19,884 nt of DNA, from assembly GCA_002784795.1 (NCBI GenBank), contig PFLZ01000122.1, positions 1 through 19,884 of the forward strand, written 5' to 3'. Positions 8,430 to 16,000 of the stretch are shown here, in pieces. Position numbers and translations under genes: made by a program. Each line of letters starts with the position of its first letter. The first letter of the stretch is position 1. Under the pieces are notes generated by a model. That model worked only from the letters and a program-made list of their open reading frames with translations. It did no database searches and was not told the DNA's origin. This DNA comes from Candidatus Magasanikbacteria bacterium CG_4_10_14_0_8_um_filter_42_12. GTDB taxonomy: Bacteria; Patescibacteriota; Patescibacteriia; Magasanikbacterales; UBA922.

Positions 8430-9622
8430 AGTGCCTTGTCTGCCCATTTTTTTAGTATACCGTACAAACCAATACGCACAAGTATAGGTCTTGAGTATAG
8501 TTTTATTTGAAACAATACATTTTCCTTGCTAAAACCCAGACTGAACACACTCCAAGGATTACTCAATTTTGCAACATTATTTTTTGCCGCGGCATTCAAC
8601 TTTTTATGATTTACGACACCATTGAGGTCCAATTCAGAAATGCGGCTTTTCCAAAATAGTGGGAGTTGTGACAGACTAATCCTCATATCAGCACCATGCT
8701 TACTGTCACGAAAGCTATGCTTACGAGCTGCTGGATTTATATTGGTATATCCATGTTTGTATGTATTGTACCCATAGGCAATTTTTATGTTCTTTTCAAA
8801 AAATCCCTCGGGTATAAAAAGAACTGGGGCAATATCTTGAGAAATATTGTTCACGGTTCTCTGCATATGTTCGTAGCCATCAAAATGCGCACACAATTGT
8901 TTCTTTGGTGCAATGATGACTTGGTTATGAACTGTCACATTATGTAGATCCTCAGCACGTCTTACTATGCAACCAGATAGATCAGTAGATGTAAACCAAT
9001 GAGAAAAATGGTCTCTGTTGACAATTTGCACCGAATTAAAATCTCCATTTTTGCGCAAGAATATAACGGCATCATCTGTTTCTCCTAAATACACACTTCC
9101 CGCACCAAAATATCGATGATTCGCACTACGCGGATACGAAGCATTAAGATACTCACTGAAATGTGAGTACGCAATCGAAACAAAAGGAAATTTTACTTTC
9201 CATGTTTCAGCTTCTTCTAAAAGACGATTCATGTACTCAATATCCCGAACTGAATTTATCATGAGTGGATGATCGTTATTTGGAACATAAAATATCCAAG
9301 GATCATCAAAAGTTTCTAGTACATCCAAGGATTTTATATAGTCATCCTGTGAATCACTTCTTTCATGCTCAATAATAGCATCAGGGAAAAGTTTTTTTAT
9401 ATATTCGTCTAATTCTGAAATTTTGGAGGTATCTTCAATCTCATATTTAATATATACATTTGACCAAGGAAAGACTGCATAACTTGATAATGTATATTTC
9501 ACAATATCAATTTTTGAGGGTTTTTTATATGTTGAATGTAACAATCTTACATCGTCCAAAAGTTTGGCCTTATTTTGATTTAAGGGTGTATCTGTTATGT
9601 ATGTATCAAGGTATAAAATCAT
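8426..9622 (-). CDS. protein of unknown function in glycan operon
   Basis: I do not recognise this 398-residue protein. It starts MILYLDTYITDTPLNQ and shows no signal peptide or transmembrane segment. DPWIFYVPNNDHPLM (about residues 125-140) looks like the aspartate-containing loop after a core beta-strand of a GT-A glycosyltransferase, and YFGAGSVYLGETDDAV and DHFSHWFTSTDLSGC are other conserved-looking stretches. The C-terminal end is basic and partly hydrophobic (RPILVRIGLYGILKKW), suggesting membrane association. It is the first large gene of the operon, 23 bases after the HTH gene, and its stop overlaps the kinase-fusion start as ATGA. A glycosyltransferase or glycan-modifying enzyme is the best guess from context, but the sequence alone does not prove it. 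The A+T-rich composition resembles the rest of the operon. Confidence 0.75.
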   Translation of the reverse strand: MILYLDTYITDTPLNQNKAKLLDDVRLLHSTYKKPSKIDIVKYTLSSYAVFPWSNVYIKYEIEDTSKISELDEYIKKLFPDAIIEHERSDSQDDYIKSLDVLETFDDPWIFYVPNNDHPLMINSVRDIEYMNRLLEEAETWKVKFPFVSIAYSHFSEYLNASYPRSANHRYFGAGSVYLGETDDAVIFLRKNGDFNSVQIVNRDHFSHWFTSTDLSGCIVRRAEDLHNVTVHNQVIIAPKKQLCAHFDGYEHMQRTVNNISQDIAPVLFIPEGFFEKNIKIAYGYNTYKHGYTNINPAARKHSFRDSKHGADMRISLSQLPLFWKSRISELDLNGVVNHKKLNAAAKNNVAKLSNPWSVFSLGFSKENVLFQIKLYSRPILVRIGLYGILKKWADKAL

Positions 9623-9645
9623 ATATCCATGTTACAATCCGATAA

Positions 9646-9891
9646 TTACCAATCCTTAGTCTTCTCAATAGTCTTCATTTTCACTTTTTGGAACAAATCC
9701 GTTGCTTTCTTATCCACTTCAGGAGAAACAACTCTCAAAAGTTCATGCCCCAAAATACGGTATTGCTTGCCAACCTTATTGGCTCGAAGAAGGCCAGACT
9801 TCAAAAGTCGCTTCATAGTGCTATTACTGACTTTCAGAAGTTCTTCTGCTTCTTTTGTCGTATATACTTCATTTGGATGGATTTCAGACAT
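9646..9891 (-). CDS. small excisionase/MerR-type helix-turn-helix DNA-binding protein
   Basis: An 81-residue protein whose residues 9-56 (VYTTKEAEELLKVSNSTMKR followed by LLKSGLLRANKVGKQYRI) match the winged-helix HTH shared by phage excisionases and MerR-like proteins; YRI plus the next helix forms the wing. The C-terminal 25 residues are lysine-rich and probably helical. I start it at ATG 9891 and not at a TTG 60 bases further upstream, because that TTG is itself the -35 box of a consensus promoter. It is the first gene of the glycan operon. Three phased 8-bp repeats overlap its promoter, so autoregulation or control of the whole operon is the obvious inference. A recombination directionality role is possible in principle, but no integrase is present in the window. 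Confidence 0.82.
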   Translation of the reverse strand: MSEIHPNEVYTTKEAEELLKVSNSTMKRLLKSGLLRANKVGKQYRILGHELLRVVSPEVDKKATDLFQKVKMKTIEKTKDW

Positions 9892-9922
9892 ACAGTACAC
9901 GCTTATGAGTGCATTGTAAAAT

Positions 9923-9951
9923 AGTATACTATAGGTGTCAGTAGGTGTCAA
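9923..9951 (-). promoter_or_regulatory. consensus sigma70-type promoter of the HTH/glycan operon
   Basis: On the minus strand, TTGACA (9951 to 9946) is followed by exactly 17 bases and then TATACT (9928 to 9923). The -35 is a perfect consensus and the -10 has 5 of 6 matches. Transcription would start near 9916, giving a leader of about 25 bases to the ATG at 9891. No competing promoter is seen in the tightly packed genes that follow, so it probably drives all of them. Confidence 0.85.
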
Positions 9952-9960
9952 AAGGTGTCA
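9933..9960. repeat. three direct 8-bp repeats at 10-bp spacing (putative operator)
   Basis: AGGTGTCA occurs at 9933-9940, 9943-9950 and 9953-9960, exactly 10 bp apart, which puts each copy on the same face of the helix. The copies fill the spacer of the operon promoter and cover its -35 box. They are therefore well placed to be bound by a protein that blocks or assists RNA polymerase, most simply the HTH protein encoded just downstream. The function is inference; the repeats are visible directly. Confidence 0.85.
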
Positions 9961-9983
9961 AAAGTTATCCACAAATACAAAGA

Positions 9984-10029
9984 AGCGCCCCGCACATCCC
10001 CATCGCTTGATGGTTCTGTGCGAGGTGCT
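9984..10029 (-). terminator. rho-independent terminator of the Nudix-like gene
   Basis: A 13-position outer stem (9984-9996 with 10017-10029, one mismatch) encloses an inner stem CCATC/GATGG. It starts 22 bases downstream of the Nudix-like stop codon on the minus strand. The following minus-strand tail CTTCTTTGTATTTG is T-rich but interrupted. It ends the G+C-rich segment and insulates the glycan operon promoter from upstream transcription. Confidence 0.65.
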
Positions 10030-10051
10030 CTTCTCCTTGCGACCGGTAGTC

Positions 10052-10666
10052 CTACAGGTCGCCCTTCTGCTGTCGCTTGCGATCCTCGAAGGCCTTTATG
10101 GCCATCGGGAGCATATGGTGCTCGTGGCTGTCGACCATGGGCTGTGGGAGACGATCGACCGAGAACCAACAGTGGGTCTCGTCTTTCCGGGGATCATCGA
10201 TGAGATCCACGAGAAAGATGATGCTCAGGACATGCCCACGCGCCTCTTGAGGCCAATTCAGATTGTCGCACAGCAGGTACGAAAGCACCGACGTCCCGAA
10301 CTCCCCCGCTAGACGATCAAAGGCATTATTGTACGTCTCCCCCGGACGCAAAATGGTCCCAGGAGCATGCCACTCACCTGGGTAGGCAGTGTCATCCAGT
10401 GCCCGGCGACGAAGGAACACATCCAACTCTTCAGTCACAGAGTTACGGCGAAGTGCAAACCCCTCGATCGCCACAGACACGGTAATTCGTGCAAAGGCGT
10501 CAAACAGTGCCGTGCCGAATGGTTGCCGAGGGTCGATGTACCCGAGCAGCCGCGCGACTACGAGCTTGAACTGTTTGTAGTCGCTCATGGCGAGCGCTAT
10601 GATTTGAGCCAACATGGCTTCCATGAAATCCACACATGCGTAGCAGGCGCCTATCTCTGCAGTCAA
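10052..10666 (-). CDS. Nudix hydrolase-like protein with an eroded Nudix box
   Basis: About 204 residues. The middle (YPGEWHAPGTILRPGETYNN, about residues 95-114) and the later stretches ARGHVLSIIFLVDL and WFSVDRLPQPMV are Nudix-like. Nudix enzymes hydrolyse nucleoside diphosphates linked to another group. The Nudix box should read Gx5Ex7REUxEExGU; here it runs GTILRPGE, then Arg118, then LAGEFG, so the REUxEE metal-binding helix has lost at least one glutamate and is one residue short. Catalysis is therefore doubtful. The start is uncertain: TTG 10666 has GGTGGA nine bases upstream, and ATG 10624 and GTG 10633 are alternatives. The gene is strikingly G+C-rich (37 of 60 bases in 10021-10080) compared with its neighbours, suggesting transfer from another source. 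It is monocistronic, with its own terminator. Confidence 0.7.
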   Translation of the reverse strand: MTAEIGACYACVDFMEAMLAQIIALAMSDYKQFKLVVARLLGYIDPRQPFGTALFDAFARITVSVAIEGFALRRNSVTEELDVFLRRRALDDTAYPGEWHAPGTILRPGETYNNAFDRLAGEFGTSVLSYLLCDNLNWPQEARGHVLSIIFLVDLIDDPRKDETHCWFSVDRLPQPMVDSHEHHMLPMAIKAFEDRKRQQKGDL

Positions 10667-10752
10667 GGCATTCTATCCACCATATATTGATGAATACGAT
10701 GCCATGCTACATATAAGTCACAATTGAACATGCAACGGATGATTGAACCACA

Positions 10753-10780
10753 AAAAGACACCTTTGTCAAGGTGTCTTTT
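10753..10780 (-). terminator. bidirectional rho-independent terminator, probably that of the gmd-fcl operon
   Basis: A perfect 12-bp stem, AAAAGACACCTT / AAGGTGTCTTTT, with a four-base loop (TGTC on the plus strand) and T-runs on both sides. No plus-strand gene ends before it. On the minus strand the nearest upstream native gene is fcl, whose stop codon would lie only a few bases away if the IS30 element were removed. Confidence 0.75.
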
Positions 10781-10785
10781 GTTTC

Positions 10786-10812
10786 TGAAAGATTCTAAAC
10801 TAGTGGAACCAC
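10786..10812 (+). repeat. left inverted repeat of the IS30 element (inner part)
   Basis: TGAAAG begins the repeat and TGGAACCAC ends it, the same blocks in the same order as the complement of 11824-11850. Sixteen of 27 positions match without gaps. It also contains the short palindrome AGTGGAACCACT. Confidence 0.6.
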
Positions 10813-10817
10813 TGAAA

Positions 10818-10826
10818 TGCTAAAAT
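10818..10826 (+). promoter_or_regulatory. possible extended -10 promoter of the transposase
   Basis: TGCTAAAAT fits an extended -10 (TGN before a hexamer close to TATAAT) about 28 bases upstream of the transposase ATG. No good -35 is present at 17 bases upstream, so this is tentative. Confidence 0.35.
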
Positions 10827-10853
10827 AAGGGTTTGAGCATAAGCATAGGTGGT

Positions 10854-11843
10854 ATGTCAAATGAGATTACATATTTTGAACGGCAGAAGCTGGAATATTT
10901 GCTTCGGACGAAGATGAGCATTCGAGCGATAGCGGAGGTAATAAGGAGGACACACAGTTCGTTAAGCGAGGAGATACGAAACAACGGAGACAATCGAAAG
11001 AAATACAGAGCAGACATAGCCCAGAGAAAACATGATGAGCGGAAGCATCAAAAACGTCGTGGGAAGCTGGAGCAGTACCCAGCATTGCGTGCGTATGTAG
11101 AGTCAAAACTTCGAGAAGATTGGTCGCCGGAGCAAATAGCTGGTCGGCTCCGAGCCAGTCGACTTGAAGGAGTAGAAGAACTCACAATCAGCCATGAAAG
11201 TATCTACGAATGGATTTACGAAAAAGCAGAAAAACATAAGAAGCTGTACACACACCTACGCACACACAGATCAAAGCGGAGGAAGCATGGCAAACGGAAG
11301 GGCAAAAAAGTGACTATACCTAGCAGAATATCTATCCATGAACGACCAGAGTATATTGATGAAAAAACACGCTATGGAGATTGGGAGACTGACACTGTGG
11401 AGTTTACCCGTGGCAGAAAGAACCCGTATCTTTCAGTCCAATACGAACGAAAATCTCAACTTGTCCGTATACACAAACTGGCAAACAAATCTGCTGAAGA
11501 AACAACAAATGCACTCATACACACGGCTGAATCTGTTCCACATGATCTGTTTCGCACTGTCACTTTCGACAACGGCACCGAAGGTGCCGGACACATCATA
11601 CTCCGAGAATTGTTCAACATAGATACGTACTTCTGTGATCCATACAGCTCATGGCAAAAAGGTGGTGTGGAAAACATGAATAAACTCATCAGACAGTACT
11701 TACCTCGATCCACTAATATGCACGACATCACTGAACAAGACCTTCTCAAAATACAAGAACGGCTCAATAGCCGTCCTAGAAAGTCTCTCAACTACCTCAC
11801 TCCTAATGAAGTTATTCACAATTGTGGTTCCATCTTAACTTGA
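10854..11843 (+). CDS. IS30-family transposase
   Basis: An intact 329-residue transposase counted from ATG 10854. The N-terminal helix-turn-helix (RTKMSIRAIAEVIRRTHSSL) recognises the repeats, and the WSPEQIAGRL motif that follows is typical of IS30. The DDE catalytic core is complete: Asp180 in DWETDTVE, Asp239 in TFDNGTE, and Glu273 in GGVENMNKLIRQYLP, with 33 residues between the last two as expected. It ends with the usual family stretch LNSRPRKSLNYLTPNEV. A TTG seven codons upstream could also start the frame, but ATG 10854 is preceded by AGGTGGT, gives the usual N-terminus, and is preferred. The frame is unbroken, so the element may be active or recently active. Confidence 0.95.
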   Translation: MSNEITYFERQKLEYLLRTKMSIRAIAEVIRRTHSSLSEEIRNNGDNRKKYRADIAQRKHDERKHQKRRGKLEQYPALRAYVESKLREDWSPEQIAGRLRASRLEGVEELTISHESIYEWIYEKAEKHKKLYTHLRTHRSKRRKHGKRKGKKVTIPSRISIHERPEYIDEKTRYGDWETDTVEFTRGRKNPYLSVQYERKSQLVRIHKLANKSAEETTNALIHTAESVPHDLFRTVTFDNGTEGAGHIILRELFNIDTYFCDPYSSWQKGGVENMNKLIRQYLPRSTNMHDITEQDLLKIQERLNSRPRKSLNYLTPNEVIHNCGSILT

Positions 11844-11850
11844 ACTTTCA
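11824..11850 (-). repeat. right inverted repeat of the IS30 element (inner part)
   Basis: Read on the minus strand it begins TGAAAG and ends TGGAACCAC, mirroring 10786-10812. It overlaps the transposase stop codon, as is common in IS30 elements. TTGTTT lies a few bases further out (11859 to 11854), as at the left end. Confidence 0.6.
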
Positions 11851-11863
11851 TCTAAACAACTGA

Positions 11864-12820
11864 TTATTTTTGTACTGTTGTCCTATATTCTTCCAGTACC
11901 TGCCGAATTCCCTCTCTGAGTGGAATACGTGCCTTCCAGCCCAACGTTGCCATACGACTCACATCCAAAAGTTTTCTTGGTGTTCCATCTGGTTTTGTAC
12001 TGTCCCAGACAATCTCCCCAGTAAAACCAGAAATTTCTTTAAATAATTCAACGAGTTCTTTGATTGTGACATCTTCCCCAACACCAATATTCATGAAGAT
12101 ATCCCCGTTGTCATTTTGTTCTTTTGTTGGCGTAAAGGTATTCATTAGAAAGAGGCAAGCCTGTGCAAGATCATCAACATGGAGAAATTCTCGATACGGT
12201 GTTCCACTCCCCCACACTTCTAGGCCCTCTTTTCCTTCTGCAATCGCTTCTGAAAATTTTCTAACAAAGGATGCAAATACATGGGAATGTTCTGGGTGAT
12301 AATTGTCTCCAGGTCCATACAAATTTGTAGGCATGACTGCAATGAAATTTGTACCATACTGACGATTGTAGCTTTGGCACATTTCTATCCCAGCAATTTT
12401 TGCAATCGCATATGGCTGATTTGTTGGTTCCAGTTTTCCAGATAACAAATATTCTTCTTTTATTGGTTGTTCTGCCATTTTTGGATAAATACATGATGAA
12501 CCGAGAAACAAGAGTTTTTTTACCCCATGTACGTATGACTGATGAATCACATTGTTTTGTATTTGCAGATTTTCATAAATAAACTCTGCAGGATACGTGT
12601 TATTCGCAAGAATGCCACCCACTTTTGCGGCAGCAAGAAAGACATACTCTGGTTTTTCTATTTCAAAAAAAGATGCAACAGCATTTCCATCTCGCAAGTC
12701 AAGATCACTAAAGGATCTTGTCACAATCGATGTATACCCATCTTTTTCGAGTGCACGAACTATCGCTGAGCCTACCATACCACGATGCCCTGCTACAAAA
12801 ATTTTAGCATCTTTTTCCAT
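11864..12820 (-). CDS. fcl: GDP-L-fucose synthase
   Basis: A 318-residue extended SDR matching Fcl/WcaG throughout. The NADP-binding motif is GHRGMVG (11-17). The catalytic residues SSC (108-110), Tyr137-x3-Lys141 in PYAIAK and His180 in EHSHV are all present; family knowledge assigns Cys110 and His180 to the epimerisation step. The enzyme converts GDP-4-keto-6-deoxymannose into GDP-L-fucose by epimerisation at C3 and C5 and then reduction. It follows gmd after a 3-base gap, so the pathway order and the operon order agree. The stop codon is only a few bases from the IS30 right end, so the gene is intact but has lost its direct link to its terminator. The start is ATG 12820, with no Shine-Dalgarno sequence. 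Confidence 0.96.
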   Translation of the reverse strand: MEKDAKIFVAGHRGMVGSAIVRALEKDGYTSIVTRSFSDLDLRDGNAVASFFEIEKPEYVFLAAAKVGGILANNTYPAEFIYENLQIQNNVIHQSYVHGVKKLLFLGSSCIYPKMAEQPIKEEYLLSGKLEPTNQPYAIAKIAGIEMCQSYNRQYGTNFIAVMPTNLYGPGDNYHPEHSHVFASFVRKFSEAIAEGKEGLEVWGSGTPYREFLHVDDLAQACLFLMNTFTPTKEQNDNGDIFMNIGVGEDVTIKELVELFKEISGFTGEIVWDSTKPDGTPRKLLDVSRMATLGWKARIPLREGIRQVLEEYRTTVQK

Positions 12821-12823
12821 ATA

Positions 12824-13876
12824 TTATGATATATACTTCTGTGGATCTACTTGCATCTCTTCAAACTCGGCACAAAGCATCATGTCTATCAATTCGTGAA
12901 ATCCTACGGTTGGCTTCCACCCAAGTATTTCCTTTGCCTTTGTCGCGTCTCCTATCAACATATCTACTTCAGCAGGTCGAAAATACTTTTCATCTATTTC
13001 TATGATGGTCTTGCCAGAATTTTTGTCGACTCCTTTTTCGTGAAGTCCTTTTCCTTTCCATTCGATATCCATTCCTACTTTTTTGCCAGCGTATTCAAGA
13101 AATTCTCGGACACTATGTGTTTCTCCTGTCGCAATAATATAATCATCTGGGGTATCTTGTTGGAGCATGATCCACATCGCTTCTACATAGTCTTTTGCAT
13201 ATCCCCAGTCACGCATAGCATCGAGATTTCCGAGATATAGTTTTTCTTGCTTGCCAAGAACAATATTTGCAAGTGCGTGCGTAATTTTTTTTGTCACAAA
13301 AGTACCTCCACGCCGTGGGGATTCATGATTAAAGAGAATGCCATTGCAGGCAAACAGATCGTATGATTCTCGATAATTGACGGTCAACCAGTGTGCATAC
13401 ACTTTTGCCGCAGCATACGGACTGCGTGGATAAAATGGTGTTATTTCTGTTTGTGGGGTTTCACGAACTTTCCCAAACATTTCAGAAGACCCTGCTTGAT
13501 AAAATTTTGTTTTGGAAGCATTATCTTTTATGGCATCCAACAATCTCAATGTTCCAAGCCCATCGACGTTTCCTGTATATTCTGGTTGTTCAAAACTTAC
13601 TTGTACATGACTTTGTGCACCAAGGTTATAGATTTCATCTGGATGAATCTTTTCAATAATACGGCTTACATTACTGCCATCACTCAAATCTCCATAATGC
13701 AGAATAAGACGAACATTTTTTTCATGTGGGTCTTGATACAAGTGATCTATTCTACTTGTATTAAAACTACTTGATCGGCGGATAATACCATGAACTTCAT
13801 ATCCCTTTCCCAAAAGAAATTCTGCCAAATAGGAACCATCTTGTCCGGTTATGCCTGTTATGAGGGCTTTTTTCAT
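12824..13876 (-). CDS. gmd: GDP-mannose 4,6-dehydratase
   Basis: A 350-residue enzyme of normal length that converts GDP-D-mannose into GDP-4-keto-6-deoxy-D-mannose, the substrate of Fcl. The cofactor motif is GITGQDG (8-14) and [13 protein letters not shown] is the typical NADP-binding loop. The active site has SSEMFG (130-135) and Tyr154-x3-Lys158 in [22 protein letters not shown] is the family's substrate-binding signature. It lies 9 bases downstream of the ligase-like gene and 3 bases before fcl. No gene for making GDP-mannose is in the window, so that precursor must come from elsewhere. The start is ATG 13876, with no Shine-Dalgarno sequence. Confidence 0.97.
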   Translation of the reverse strand: MKKALITGITGQDGSYLAEFLLGKGYEVHGIIRRSSSFNTSRIDHLYQDPHEKNVRLILHYGDLSDGSNVSRIIEKIHPDEIYNLGAQSHVQVSFEQPEYTGNVDGLGTLRLLDAIKDNASKTKFYQAGSSEMFGKVRETPQTEITPFYPRSPYAAAKVYAHWLTVNYRESYDLFACNGILFNHESPRRGGTFVTKKITHALANIVLGKQEKLYLGNLDAMRDWGYAKDYVEAMWIMLQQDTPDDYIIATGETHSVREFLEYAGKKVGMDIEWKGKGLHEKGVDKNSGKTIIEIDEKYFRPAEVDMLIGDATKAKEILGWKPTVGFHELIDMMLCAEFEEMQVDPQKYIS

Positions 13877-13885
13877 ATACTTTTA

Positions 13886-15943
13886 TTAATTTTGCACGTC
13901 AGCTTGTTCTCTATTATGCGTTTCTACCAATTCTATAAACATACCTTTCGTCTCCTCATCTAGAAGTATATTCTCACGACTCAAAGCTTCTGTTGCTATG
14001 TCCACTGCTGTATCTACGTTATTTTGTTGCATATAGAGAAATACGAGACGTCGCCAACCATCTCCTATAGTTTCAAATCTATCGACAGATGCTTGCAAGA
14101 TCTCTATAGCTTCATCAGTTTTTCCCCCCATATGTAAATATGATGCTAAAGAATATTCTACTTGCTGACGCTCTGGAGAAATACGCAAGGCTTCCTTCAT
14201 GGTATCTATGGCAGCACCTATATACTCAGGATTATTGGTTCTTTGTGCCTCATATGCATATAGTTCTGCAAGCGTGATATGTACTCGTATATCAAATGGA
14301 TGCAACACCATATTTTTTTTCATTTCCTCAATTGCGAGTGTTGATAATTCGGCTATCCACGGCTGAGTGGCAGCTGCTGGATCTCGAAGTATGCCAGACA
14401 ATATGCGTACCGTATCATTTCGGATATCATCTATATGTGGTGTTGGAATAGCGGCAACAGATGGATAGGTGGCAATCGCCGTCTGTGGATCAATATTGAT
14501 AGTCTTTATGAGAGAAAGCACCTGCATGTTTGCTCTGGCTGGATTAATGTTTGTAGAATAAACAAGAAGAATTACAACAGCAATGATACTAATGGTACCT
14601 CCCGTGGATACATCTTTCGACTTTGCTTTGTGTTCATCACCTGCATGTGTTTTTTTTGCCTGCATCTGTACATTTAAGAATGCGAGGAAAAAGAAAAAAT
14701 ACAAATACGATGTTGGATTTTCAAACACAGTAGACACGCTTACAAGATGTGCGATCAAAAATGCAGACCCAACGCTCAATACATGGATATCGATTACATT
14801 TCGTATATATGCTCTCCATAAGGAAACAATGAAGAGCATGTACAATACAAGATATGTAACAATACCAAAAAACCCTTGTACTGCTAGTGTGTTCATAACC
14901 ACACTATGTGCATTATCAAACCACGTTTCTCCCCAACCATGTAGCAAGAATTCTGGACGATAGTATTTATTGAATGCGTAGTAATAATTATTTGGGCCCC
15001 ACCCAAACACAGGCTTTTCTTTCCATGCTTCTATGGCAATCCCCCAGGCCATGACACGTGTGTCTGTACTCGATACTTCAGTATTCACAAGTCTACCAAC
15101 AGCAGGGATATTTTTTACAAAATCAGTTTGCCGAAATGCATAAAATGTACCCATAATACATACACCTAGTATCAATAATGCACTCATACACATTTTGAGT
15201 CGCTTGTGTCCTTTGAGCGCAAGGATATACGATATTAAAAGTACACCCACACCAATTACCAGCCCCAAGAATGCACCACGAGTACCTCCCAAAAATATTC
15301 CCCAGAAGCCGAGGCCTCCTCCTACAACAGGATACCAAAACCACATATTTTTCTTCTTTATATTTTCTTTCATTGCCAGAATATATCCAAGAAACATTAA
15401 AAAAAGTCCGTATCCACTAAGGTATATAGAATTTCCTAGTGTCGAAGCCACACGAGAAGTATTGCCTTTATTCAGCAACAAGTCATGGTTGACGTATGTC
15501 TGAAACACCGCTATTACCATGACAATAGCACCAGCCCCCAAAAATGCTCTCATAAGCCACCGCCATTCCTTCCATTCTTGGATAACAGAACTGAGGACGA
15601 CATAGTACAACACATAATGCACAATTGTGAACAATCCTAGCATTCTTTCATGATTGTCCCAAAAACTCCTATACCAATCTACCCCCACAAATGTAGAGAG
15701 GACAAAACTCAAAAGAAAAAGAAGCACTCCTAAAGTAGGTGGTGTCCATCGGAGACTATATGTCTTTCGTTGTATATACAACAACCCTATAAGCCCTGCA
15801 AACATGCACAAGACAAGCGTTCTAAAAAGAAGAATCTTGGGAACAATAAACGGGAATACAAAGAAAGATGGCACCACAACCACCGGCACAAAAAATGTAC
15901 CATATATAGCATACCGAATTATTCGTTGTAGCATGTCTTTCAT
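13886..15943 (-). CDS. O-antigen ligase/polymerase-like membrane protein with C-terminal TPRs
   Basis: A 685-residue protein. Residues 1-470 hold about 12 hydrophobic segments. Between them lies the large extracytoplasmic Wzy_C-type loop with GWGPNN (314-319) and DNAHS (343-347), whose histidine is the residue conserved in WaaL-type ligases. A final membrane segment near 450-465 (ISIIAVVILLVY) is followed by a soluble tail in which residues 550-680 form TPR-like helical pairs (ERQQVEYSLASYLHMGGKTD and others). Ligases of this superfamily move lipid-linked glycans to lipid A, proteins or cell-wall acceptors, and some are glycan polymerases. Being next to gmd-fcl and a probable S-layer gene suggests glycan attachment to surface protein, which is inference. 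It is the first gene of its operon, with a consensus promoter just upstream. Confidence 0.85.
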   Translation of the reverse strand: MKDMLQRIIRYAIYGTFFVPVVVVPSFFVFPFIVPKILLFRTLVLCMFAGLIGLLYIQRKTYSLRWTPPTLGVLLFLLSFVLSTFVGVDWYRSFWDNHERMLGLFTIVHYVLYYVVLSSVIQEWKEWRWLMRAFLGAGAIVMVIAVFQTYVNHDLLLNKGNTSRVASTLGNSIYLSGYGLFLMFLGYILAMKENIKKKNMWFWYPVVGGGLGFWGIFLGGTRGAFLGLVIGVGVLLISYILALKGHKRLKMCMSALLILGVCIMGTFYAFRQTDFVKNIPAVGRLVNTEVSSTDTRVMAWGIAIEAWKEKPVFGWGPNNYYYAFNKYYRPEFLLHGWGETWFDNAHSVVMNTLAVQGFFGIVTYLVLYMLFIVSLWRAYIRNVIDIHVLSVGSAFLIAHLVSVSTVFENPTSYLYFFFFLAFLNVQMQAKKTHAGDEHKAKSKDVSTGGTISIIAVVILLVYSTNINPARANMQVLSLIKTINIDPQTAIATYPSVAAIPTPHIDDIRNDTVRILSGILRDPAAATQPWIAELSTLAIEEMKKNMVLHPFDIRVHITLAELYAYEAQRTNNPEYIGAAIDTMKEALRISPERQQVEYSLASYLHMGGKTDEAIEILQASVDRFETIGDGWRRLVFLYMQQNNVDTAVDIATEALSRENILLDEETKGMFIELVETHNREQADVQN

Positions 15944-15972
15944 ACAAATATTTTAACCTTATATAAAGGGGT

Positions 15973-16000
15973 ATTATAAAGGAGCTAGAAAAAATGTCAA
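15973..16000 (-). promoter_or_regulatory. consensus sigma70-type promoter of the ligase-gmd-fcl operon
   Basis: On the minus strand TTGACA (16000 to 15995), a 16-base spacer, and TATAAT (15978 to 15973). Both hexamers are perfect matches. Transcription should start near 15966, giving a leader of about 22 bases before ATG 15943. The -35 lies inside the T-rich tail of the preceding terminator. Confidence 0.87.

Larger units (their letters stand above)
10779..11859 (+). mobile_element. IS30-family insertion sequence
   Basis: About 1.08 kb, carrying one complete transposase gene flanked by imperfect inverted repeats. Both ends share TTGTTT, TGAAAG and TGGAACCAC in the same order. The exact borders are uncertain by several bases and I see no convincing target duplication. 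It is the only plus-strand gene-bearing segment in the window, and it lies directly behind the fcl stop codon. Confidence 0.78.

Noticed and set aside
8430..8447. Start of the kinase fusion at ATG 8447
   Set aside because: ATG 8429 makes an ATGA overlap like the two following junctions and has the T at -1; 8447 has neither.
9892..9951. A 20-residue N-terminal extension of the HTH protein starting at TTG 9951
   Set aside because: That TTG is the first triplet of the TTGACA -35 box, and the extension contains the -10, so it would be upstream of the transcription start.
9933..9960. A miniature CRISPR array or plasmid-type replication iterons
   Set aside because: The units are 8 bp with 2-bp gaps, far too short for CRISPR, and only three copies are present with no cas genes. 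There is no replication initiator gene nearby, and the position over a promoter fits an operator better.
9935..10312. Plus-strand reading frames of 80-125 codons opposite the Nudix-like gene
   Set aside because: They result from the high G+C content of the segment. Their products have no recognisable motifs, while the minus strand shows a Nudix-like fold.
10801..10812. The palindrome AGTGGAACCACT as a separate operator
   Set aside because: It coincides with the conserved inner block TGGAACCAC shared by both ends of the IS30 element, so it is best explained as part of the inverted repeat.
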